Positions 55,165-64,000 of a DNA stretch of 64,000 nucleotides are shown in pieces. The stretch's first letter is position 1. Each line of letters begins with the position of its first letter. The stretch lies in assembly GCA_030272155.1 (NCBI GenBank), contig CP126200.1:1302001-1366000 (forward strand). Reading direction: 5' to 3'. The position numbers and the translations under genes were made by a program. The notes beneath the pieces were generated by a model. It saw only the letters and a list, made by a program, of their open reading frames with translations. It made no database searches and was not told the origin of the DNA. The DNA comes from Tetradesmus obliquus. Its lineage: Eukaryota > Chlorophyta > Chlorophyceae > Sphaeropleales > Scenedesmaceae.

Positions 55165-57168
55165 AAAGACAAGCAGCAGCGGGATCTGCTGCCGCAGCAG
55201 CAGGAGCTGAAACATCAGCAGACGGCCAGCCCCGCTCGGCATGTGGTGCTGTGAGTGGGGCAGCAGCGGGATGTGTGAGACAGGTGATAGGCACAGCATG
55301 CAGCGGTGCATGCAGCGACAAGCCAATGAAGAATTGTGCTTGGCCCATGGGTACTCCTCTCAATGAAACCCGGTTCTCTCTGTAGATACGTTGCGTGGCA
55401 CCGGCTATAGTAAAGTGGCTCACTGGCTGTTGTTTGGTTGTTCTAGCTGGGACCTGTCACCAGCAGCAGCAACAGGGAAACAACAGTGCATCACCAACGA
55501 TCCGGGATCTGCAGGATCCGACTGCAAGGGGCGGTCCTCTGTTGTCATTTCATGACATGTCAAGTTGTATCATGTTGTCTTGTCACCTCATCTCGTCATG
55601 AAGGGTGGCTGGTGTTTGCTGGGTTCAGCTTCATTCACATAACATGAGTTCTGTACTTGCTGTGCTCACCTTCACGTCTGTCTTCATCATACGCATTTCA
55701 CAAACACATAACATTCAAGATTGTCAACAGATGTAGTCTGTAAGCGTCCGTGCTGATTTTGGCCTGGTACTTCTGCTGAGTTTGCTTATGTCAGCTGGTG
55801 ATCCATAAGGAGCGCACACATGCATGCAGGGGACTTGCAGGCCTCTGCATTTTTTCTGTAGTCCCTGTGTTCTTGCAATGTGCGCTGCTTCTTTACAGCG
55901 AAGCCCCCAGGGTCGGATGCTGGTAGTTGCGCTACCGCATATGGGCTGGGAAATGAACTCAGATGTGAAAGTTGCTCTGGCCTACTATATGCTTGTCAAC
56001 AGGGGTATGGCAAGCTCCTTTGCGCTCGCTGGGCCTTTATGTCTTAGGACTGATCAACCAGCAACAGGTTATGTTGCTGTGTTGCAAAGCTTGGCGGCTG
56101 TGTCTGTGTGCTTGTCCTGCCTCCTTTAAGACTCACTGCATGCTTTCACCAGCTATGTTGCAGTGCAGTGCTGCACTAGTGCACGTGACATCTGCCACAA
56201 TATCAGATGTTCTGCTGCTGGCAGGTGCACACAGTTGTGCAGGCAATACAGGCAGGCAATGCAGTGCCAGCCCTCACTTTCAAGCTTCACGCTGTTTATC
56301 ATCCACACCTGCGCTGCATTGCACGCCGCTGTCCTGTGAGTGTTCAGCAGGAATCAGCCGGTTGTCCATATGTCGTGCATGCGTTTTTCATCTGACATGC
56401 ATCAGAGACTGCTGTTGAACATACCGTGACTGCTACAACAAGTGACTATTACATCCATAACTGACTCGGCCCCTCTCACCTGTGTCAACAGTGTTGCTTT
56501 TGGGAGTATATGCTGAGCGCAGAGGGTTGCACCATGCTGCAGCGGCTGCCAACAGGCACACTGCAATCGTACATGTTTGTGCTGCTTCAGCAGTAGGCGC
56601 TTGATGGACAGCAACGCAGCCCAGCTGAGCGGGCCGCTCATCAACATTCATTGTTAATAAAAGTTTCCGTGCTGATGTTTTGTCTGCCATGCATGCACCA
56701 CAACTGGGCCCAGCAGCCAGTCTTATTTGTGACTCCCCGTACAGCAACCATCTGCCATGCTTACTGAACATGTCATGCCCAGGAAAACGTGGCAAGTATC
56801 TTGAAAAGAACTACTTGTCTATTTCGTGTTTTTTGGGCAATACTGCTGTTTTCCAGCGCCGTGATGGTGTCATGACTGGCAAGCTTGGTTTGCATTTGAA
56901 CGCCCAAAAGCCCAGGCCTGGCTGCTCTGAAAACCCTGGCTCTGCCAGGCTGGGCACAGGCATTGCCACAAGCTAATTACAGAGCTCAAACCGCGCGGCA
57001 AACATTCAAACATCTTACTCACAGGCAATATACTGTGCGCAAGTTGCAACGCAGCGGCTTTCCGTACTCGAACCTTCAGCAGCTTGCAGCTTGCTGCTGC
57101 TCCTGCTGCTGCTGAGTGATAGCGCCGCTGCCGCGCCTTGTCTTTAAGCAGCGCGTGCCGTTCTCACC
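55165..57168. other. Intergenic region between hydrolase and RRN3
   Basis: No gene recognised. Only short open frames; few triplet runs. It contains the hydrolase 3' flank and the RRN3 promoter. Confidence 0.55.
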
Positions 57169-60100
57169 ATGAAGCGTTCAAAGTCGAAAGGAGACGTGAC
57201 AAAAGCGAAAAACAAAGCAACAGCCTTGCGAGACCACGTGCGTGATGCCCTGAAAGCCAGAGCCACGGGAGCGCAGTCACCTGCTTACAACAAGTGAGGC
57301 ACAGCATGGTTCGGCTGGCTCTTGCGTGTTCTCAGCACTAAGCGTGTTTCACACATCATGGTATGTATCTGGACCTCTGCATGCCACCTAATGCCCATGC
57401 CAGCTACTGTAGTGCAGTGCTACTGCTGCCTTCACTCTGCCACCATGCGCAGCACTCAGACCTTGTCCATGTCCTGCAAGAGGCTGCCAACACGCTCATA
57501 TATGGTTCAGCAGTTGACCAAGCCGTTGACCAAGCAAGGTTCGACCGTTGCCTGCAACCATGTGTTTGCACGCGCTGCTGCCCATCTGCAGCTTTGTCAA
57601 GGAGCTGCAGTCGCTGCGCCGCAAGCTGGAAAGCAGCCCAGATGATGCAGCAGCAGAGTTCAGCCTCATTGCTCTCATCCAGGCGTTGACCACCTGCGTG
57701 TCAGCTTTGAAAGAGGGCATCCACGATGCAGTGCTCACCAGCATCCTCAGCATCAGCCTCTGGAGCTGCAGCAAGGTGTGCATGGCTTTTGCGGCAACTG
57801 CGTGACAGCACACAGCAGTTGCGGCAAGGCATGATAGCAGGCAGGGTAGCTGTTGTGGCACGGCAGCGTGCAGCAGCAACAGCAGCTTACCAGGCAGGCA
57901 TTGCAGTGCTGGGCCCTGATGTTCACCTCTGTCTGCTGCTTGTACAAGCTGTTTGCATCACCTGCTCGCCGCTTACTTTCATGTTGTGTTTCCTGTCTAC
58001 CCCTGCCACGTGCTGCTCATCTACATTGTTGCTTCTTGCACTACATTGCCTGCAGGCGGTGCGTGCTGCAGTGCTGAACCTGGTGGTGGAGCTGGTGGTG
58101 TCCAGCAGCACCTTCATCCCCAACAGCATGCAGGTGGGGCCAGCGGCGCTGCGGCGAGCGCAGCAGCAGTGGCAGCTTGCAGGAGCAGCCAGCTCAGCTT
58201 GCAGGCAGCGGCTTGCAGGAATTAGCTTGCATACAGCCTGCAGGAAGTTGTCAGGGCAGCTTGCAGTGAGCAGCAGGGGGCTCCTTGCAGAAAACAGGTA
58301 TTGGCAGCTTGCACAAGGCAATCAGCGGCGGCTTACAAGCAGCAGCTTGCAGGCGGCTTGCAGGACAGCAGTGTGAGCTGCGCGGGTAGCCTGCAGGAAG
58401 CAGTGTGGTGCACCACCATGTACTGCATTGCACTGCCTCCCTCACTGTCCTGTGCTTTGTACTGCACTGCTGTTCTGCCAGGTGTTGATCTTCAACCTGC
58501 TGCCACCACGCGGCAGCCCGCCACTGCAGCCTGATGAGCGCGGCGCTGCTTGGAGCGCTCCGCCGCTGGCTGTGGAGGTGCAGGCGCAGCTGGTGGATGC
58601 CATGGAGCGGGTGAGCGGGTTGTGCAGGCAAATGATCATTCAGCTGCTGCGCATTTGTCATATAGCTATGGTGTGGGCACCGCTGGCAGTGCAGGTGCAG
58701 GCGCAGCTGGTAGATGCCATGGAGCGGGTGAGCGGGAACATAATGTGCACGCAATCGAGCAGCTGCGGCTCTAAAAGTATCGTAGAGCTAACATAGAGCT
58801 ATGGCCAGGGCAATCTGCTGCATTGGTTGTATAAGATGCGAACAACATTCCTCACGGCTTTGGGCCCTGCTCAAAGTTCAGTAAGACATGGACTGTTTTG
58901 GGTACAAGAAGCATGAACTGCGGCACACAAATTTGCAGCACCATGCTTGCATTGGCTCTGTACAACTGCATTATACTCCGTTTCGGTTGGCTAAGGCGGC
59001 ACATAACTGACGTTGCACCGCTGTTTCCTTTCTCAATCTGCATACACGCGATGCATGCTTATGTGTGGTTCAAGCACTAGGACTTGAAGCCTTGCACCAC
59101 AACACTGACATCCTTCGTGGCTCACAGCGCTTGTGCCACAATATCCAAAGCGACACGTGTCATGTAGCTGCACTTTGCTGACTTTTAGGCTGACCTTCAA
59201 CACATGGGTTGATTACTGATTTGACCACTTGCGGCACAGCCGCGTGCAGTACAGATCCATGTTCGCAGCAGGCGGCAGTTCATTAATTTGCACAGCGTTG
59301 CCACGCAGTACCACCAACCAACCACGCAGTACCACCAACCAATATGTGTACACAGGCAGTGCTCTGTGCACATGGCAATGAACAAGGTACTAGCAGTACA
59401 CGATGTTTGCTGCAACGTGCTATTTATGAAGTGGCCGTTCAAGGTTTGGTAGCGCGCGTAACTGCACTAATTATTTGCCCCAGAGCTTCTGCCCGCACTG
59501 CTCGTTACATGACATTGTTCAATAAATGATATGCGGTGATAATGTTGAGGGATTCATGGCTCAGGCCATATGCTATACATCAGTAGCAGTACCTGTATGC
59601 TCCGTAAAACAAATCAACATGCAATGTGTTGTAGAGTAGTACAGTCCCTGTATGATTGAAAAGTGCTGAAGTCTGTATAGCTTTCAGCTAGCAGGGGCGG
59701 AACCAGCAGGTGAAAAGGTAGCTGCAAGCCACTTGGCACGACTGGCGTGCTGTGTGCTGATGCCATGGTAACAGTCGCACCAGAACTGCCACACGAACAC
59801 ATCAGCAGCTGCCTGCCCGAGCTGTTCACGTTCATGTTGATGCTGCTTCTGACCTCCGCGCTCACTTCCTGCCTGCTGTTTGTTTTGTTGCTGCTTGCGT
59901 TGCTGCTGTCTGTCATACCCACCGCAGGCCATCCAGCTGGTGCCTGCGCTGCCGACGCGGCTGCTGCCCATGCTGGTGCAGAACATCCCGCACAAGCTGC
60001 GAGACAGGCCCAGCCAGTGCTTGTTCCTGCGCGCACTCATACTGCTGGCGGAGGGCAAGGTGGGTTGTGATGTTTTATTGTGTTGGTTTCTGAGTCTGCG

Positions 60101-63009
60101 CATCCGTCTGCTGCTGCTAGCCTGTGCCTCTTCCTGCGCGTCGTCGTACTGCTGGCGGAGGGCAAGGTGGTCCCTCAGGGTGAGTTGATGACAAGTATGG
60201 CTGGAGAATTTGCTGCTGTCTACAAGTGCCTCCTTTCTGCAGACGGCCGATGTCGCTTGCTGGCCAACAGCACGGCATGCGTTGCATGCGCAGGTGGCTG
60301 TCCATGGTGTGGTGTTGCATGGGTCACACCCAGACGTGAACGCACAGTTCGGTGCAGTGTGGCGTGCATGGCTGCGGGCTTGTGCTTGCTTTGCCGTGCG
60401 CCACTCACTCTTTTTTGCTTTATGTCTGTCGTGTGCAGGTGGGCAGCAGCCTGCGTGAGGGGCTGCTGCTGGGCGTGGTGGAGCACCTGCTGAGCATCGA
60501 CGCTGACATCAAGTGGCAGGAGATCGTGGACGCGCCAACGGGTGCGCTGCGGCAGCAGCAGCAGCAGCAGCAGCTTATATCACAGCTGAGCACTCGCGGT
60601 GTGTCAGTGCAGGCTGCTTTGTTGCTGTATCGTATTCTGTGACCACACCATGCGTGCCGCTTTTGGGGTAAGTTGCTGCGAGGCCTGTTTCTGCATATCA
60701 TGTGTGCTGTAAAGCGCAAGCCTTTAAGCTGCTCAATATGCCGCCGCTGCTGCTACTGCTGCTGCCAGGCTACGATCACGAGGAGGGCTCCTCTGATGAG
60801 GAGCAGGACGACATCTTTGAGCTGGAGGGCATGGCGCAGGAGCTGGACATCAACGATGCTGCCACAGCGCAGCAGATGCATGAGCAGCAGCTGGCGGCAC
60901 TGCAGGTGGGTGGAGTGGCGAGTGGTGTCCGTTGTTTGTGTTGTGTGTGCCTGTGGATGGCTGCAAGTATGCCCACTGGGGCACAGCAGTTGCTGCTGTT
61001 TGTGGATTTTCTTTTTCGTCAGGCAATGAACACTGTCTGACCACCAGACTTTACAGCAGCCATGCAGCATGCACACAGCCTTTACATCACAATTGCACGT
61101 GCGTGCTGCTTTCTATTTCATCAATGCAGGATCGCTTCCACGACCCAGCCGCCTTTGCAGCAGCCACTCGGCACACTTGCATTGATGAACAACGTGTACA
61201 TGCACAGTTGCTGATGATCTGTGTGCTGCTGCCTGCCTTGCTTCCCTTCAGGACGGCTTCCACGACCCAGCCGCATTTGCAGCAGCCACACAGCACGCGC
61301 ACAGCCTGCGCCGGCTGCAGCAGCAGCTGGCCGCCGCCGCCAACGGCAGCAGCAGCAGCGCCAAGCGGCCGCCAGTGGACGAGACAGCAGACAAGCTGGA
61401 CAGCCTCATGGAGATGACTTTCACGCACCTGCAGTGGCGGGTAAATGCAGGACAGCTGGGGCCGGCGTGGCAGACGATGCTGGCTGCGTTTGAACGCACG
61501 CTGCTGCACGCGCACCGCTGCAAGTTCACGCAGTATTTGTTATTCTTCCTGGCACTGAAGGACCCAATGCGCTGCTGCAGCAGCTTCAGTGCTTGCTTGA
61601 TGAGCTTGCTGAGGGATACCAGGCAGCCGCCGATTACCCGCAGCGCATGTGCAGCGTATTTGGCAAGCTTCCTTGCACGGTTTGCGCTGGCGCCTAAGGA
61701 GCTCGTTGTGGATGTGGCAGGGAAGCTTGCGAGCTGCTGCCAGGAGTATGCGGACTCTGTAATGCAGCAGCAGCAGCAGGGTGGGGCGCTGGGCGGGCGC
61801 AGCAGCAGCAGTAGTGGATTGGTGCTGCTGCAGAGCAGCGGCAGCAGCAGCAGCAGTGCGGCGCCCGGGCCGCTGGCGCAGGTGCAGCGGCACCAGGCGT
61901 TCTACGCGATGGTGCAGGCGCTGCTGTATGTGCTGTGCTATCACATGCAGCCCCTGCTACAGCAGCAGCAGCAGCAAGATGCGCAGCAGCTGGACACGCA
62001 GCAGCAGCAGCAGCAGCAGCAGCAGCTTGCGGCGTCTGTGGAGCAGCTAGTGCGGCAGCAGGTGCTGCCGCTGCTGTCGCACCCGCTGGCCCCGCTCGCA
62101 GTGTGCCACCAGGCAGTTACACACGAGTTTGTGCGGCAGGCGCTGCTGCTGGGCTTAGCAGACGACTCTTGGGAGGCCGCAGCAGTGGAGGCTGTAGCAG
62201 CCCACCAGGCGGCTGTAGCAGCCGCCAGCGCAGCAGCGGCGGCTGTCGTGATTGGCGGAGACGGCGCTGCTGATGCGGCCGGTCAGGTGCGGGGCGTGCT
62301 GCGTCCGCTGGAAGTCTTCTTTCCGTTTGATCCATACCTGCTGCAGCGCAGCAGCAGGTCTTTGGAGCTGGGGCGGAGCTATACCTGCTTCTCGCATGGG
62401 CAACCGCATGTGGCGGGTGATGCGGCGCTGGCAGCAGCAGCAGGGCAGCAGGCTGCTGCTGCTGCTGCTGCTGGTGGGGCAGATAGTGACGGCAGCGGCA
62501 GCGAGAGTGACAGCGAGAGTGAGGAGGAAGGAGAGGAGGCTCTGCTGCAGCGTGCTGCTGCTGCCGCTGCTGCTGCTGCTGGATCTTCGCCGCGCGCGAA
62601 TGGTGTGTCTGAAGACGATGAGGACAGCAGCAGCGGCAGCGGCAGCGAAGATGAAGCTGATGAGCCAGCAGCAGGTGCTGCAGCAGCGGCAGCTAGCGGC
62701 AGGGGCCGGCAGCGGGGCGGCCTAGTGCCAGTTGGCTTTGCAGCAGCAGCAGCGCGGCGCCAGGCTGGGCTGGGCCTTTCAGGGCCGTCACCGCCTGCTG
62801 ACATGATGGCAACATCACTTGTAGCTGCACCATATATGGCTGGCATGGGTATGGGTGGTATGGGCATTAGCTTTAGCCCTGGAGAGGCCGCCATGGCAGA
62901 TCAGATCGGGGCGTCACCCGGGGTGTATGGGGTGTCACCGGGTATGGCGATGCCCATGTCATATACGTATGAGGGGGCGTACATGCAGAACCTGCCCGCA
63001 CGCAGCTAG
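57169..63009 (+). CDS. RRN3: RNA polymerase I initiation factor RRN3 (TIF-IA)
   Basis: Exons 57169-57293, 57592-57775, 58056-58133, 58482-58610, 59928-60059, 60439-60541, 60769-60905 and 61252-63009 join in phase to give 881 residues, against about 650 in human. The N-terminus is basic (MKRSKSKGDVTKAKNK). The HEAT-like body shows AEFSLIALIQALTTCV, RLLPMLVQNIPHKLRDR, LFLRALILLAEGK and LLGVVEHLLSIDADIKWQEI. An acidic loop follows (EEGSSDEEQDDIFELEG), then DETADKLDSLMEMTF. Next come the typical SACAAYLASFLARF block, FYAMVQALLYVLCYHM, and the hallmark LEVFFPFDPYLLQRS. A long Ala/Ser/Glu-rich C-terminus ends AYMQNLPARS. RRN3 bridges Pol I to promoter-bound factors on rDNA and is controlled by growth-dependent phosphorylation, often in acidic Ser-rich loops like the one seen. 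Three exon edges carry echoes. Confidence 0.93.
58160..58380 (+). repeat. Intronic CAGCTTGCAG-type repeats
   Basis: About ten scattered CTTGCA/CTTGCAG motifs in 220 bp just after the RRN3 donor at 58133 (GGCAGCTTGCAGG, CGGCTTGCAGG and similar). Each CTTGCAG resembles an acceptor end. Confidence 0.7.
58676..58727 (+). repeat. Donor-side echo of RRN3 exon 4
   Basis: Copy of the exon end at 58610 (PLAVEVQAQLVDAMER becomes PLAVQVQAQLVDAMER), followed by the same GTGAGC donor. Confidence 0.88.
60118..60167 (+). repeat. Donor-side echo of RRN3 exon 5
   Basis: Copy of the exon end at 60059 (LFLRALILLAEGK becomes LFLRVVVLLAEGK), followed by GTGGTC. Confidence 0.85.
61127..61176 (+). repeat. Acceptor-side echo of RRN3 last exon
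   Basis: Copy of the start of exon 61252 (DGFHDPAAFAAATQH becomes DRFHDPAAFAAATRH) with its own ATGCAG acceptor, 122 bp upstream. Confidence 0.88.
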
Positions 63010-64000
63010 TGTAGCTGCTGGCTGCATTGTGTTGCGTTGTGCCTTTGCGAAGCGTGCTTCATGCAACGCTTTACATTGCTGCGTGGGCCGTGAAGGCATG
63101 TGTGGCTTGTTATGCTGTGGGAGGAGTTTACTTGTAGGCGGTTTGGTCAGCAGTAGGTGAGCGGCAGCAGGTTGAGGTAGCGTAGGCATCAGAGTGTGAG
63201 TGGCGGGTAGCCAGGAGTAGCTTGGTAGCAGCACTAGTGCAGGGTGCATCTGGGGAGCATGGTTTGTGAGGTGCTGCGTGCCATGCAGCAGAGTCTGCGG
63301 TGATCATATCAGGTTGGCAGCGTATTAGATGCTGGCTGTGCGTGGTGTGAGGCATAGTGCTGTTCAGCTGTGTTAGTGTGCAGGTTGGACGCTTGTAGGC
63401 AATGCTGGCATGTTGCTGTGCTGCAAGAAACTGCAAGCAGCAGCACTTTGCGTAGCCATCCAGCTGCAGCATGCAAGGGTCATCAGATGTGGCATGGCAG
63501 CCAGCACCGTTTTTGATGGAGCAAATTGATTGATCAACGGCGATTGCTTGCAGTTGAGTTCTGCTGATAAGCACTTGCGATTGGACCCCGCATGCAGGGT
63601 GCTGGGGCAGTCAGTGCTGCTGTTGCCCGGCCACGCGGGGCGATGCCCAGCCAGTTCTGCAATGATGAGCTGCTGTACAGCCCGTAGTTTTATGTGAGTA
63701 GTAATTCTTATAATGATTTTTGGGCTGATCGAACTGTAGAGCGTGTGCTTGGTCATTACGCTCGGCACGTACCTTCTCATATGAGTGGGGCTGTTAGATG
63801 GCGTCCCTGCCTGCACCTTATCGGTCGAACTGCCTAATCAATTATGGCTTTGTCTTTCAACTCCAGGTCGACAACACGTACATGAATAGAACACGCTTTT
63901 TGTGCCTGCGAGGAGCAATTACATTCCGGAACAGAATTGCAGACAATCAGCTGGACAGACATGGCAGATTCCAACAACAATGCCATTACAGTAATCAAGG
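63010..64000. other. RRN3 3' flank
   Basis: No coding sequence recognised. AT content rises toward the window end. Confidence 0.55.

Noticed and set aside
346-61176. Echo arrays as CRISPR-like or transposon arrays
   Set aside because: Each array copies only its own neighbouring exon edge; units are not shared between arrays and have no terminal repeats.
346-61176. Echo arrays as simple assembly error or haplotype stacking
   Set aside because: Copies differ from each other, keep order and orientation, and follow the acceptor-upstream/donor-downstream rule. Not fully excluded without reads.

Overview
This is a nuclear fragment of a green alga, most likely a chlorophycean close to Tetradesmus/Scenedesmus. 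I infer this from the mid-to-high GC, many small GT-AG introns, pervasive CAG/CTG repeats coding poly-Q, poly-A and poly-S, and gene content (RRN3, FANCM, RP2, RAF-like sensor kinase). The species is not proven by the sequence.

Layout. 2-8406 (+): 3' part of a membrane-anchored RAF-like protein kinase. 8407-12545: no convincing gene. 12546-14236 (-): coiled-coil/RS-like protein resembling the FLASH N-terminus. 14572-16965 (+): RP2, a TBCC-domain GAP, head-to-head with the former. 17787-34916 (+): a very large FANCM DNA translocase ending in a PHD finger. 35539-41541 (+): secreted Kazal + V8-like serine protease with a huge A/Q tail. 43147-47015 (-): secreted cysteine-rich PAN-like protein. 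49616-55164 (+): DUF900-type alpha/beta hydrolase. 57169-63009 (+): RRN3 (TIF-IA). For seven genes I could chain exons whose splice phases agree at every junction; FANCM has one unresolved stretch (25109-26586). The neighbours share no pathway, as usual in a nuclear genome.

The most striking feature is not a gene. About thirty exon edges in four genes (kinase, FANCM, protease, RRN3) are tandemly copied as short 'junction echoes': 1-6 extra copies of a roughly 90-240 bp block holding one splice site plus the adjoining piece of exon. Echoes of exon starts always lie upstream and carry an acceptor; echoes of exon ends always lie downstream and carry a donor, so one full exon is always preserved. 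Some echoes keep perfect splice sites and open frames, others have stops or lost donors. I saw none in RP2, the FLASH-like gene, the hydrolase or the cysteine-rich gene. A second layer is the use of (CTG)n runs as the tract directly before many acceptors. Other points of note are the FANCM-PHD fusion, a 15-residue repeat in FANCM, and a tRNA-Val-like sequence inside a FANCM intron.
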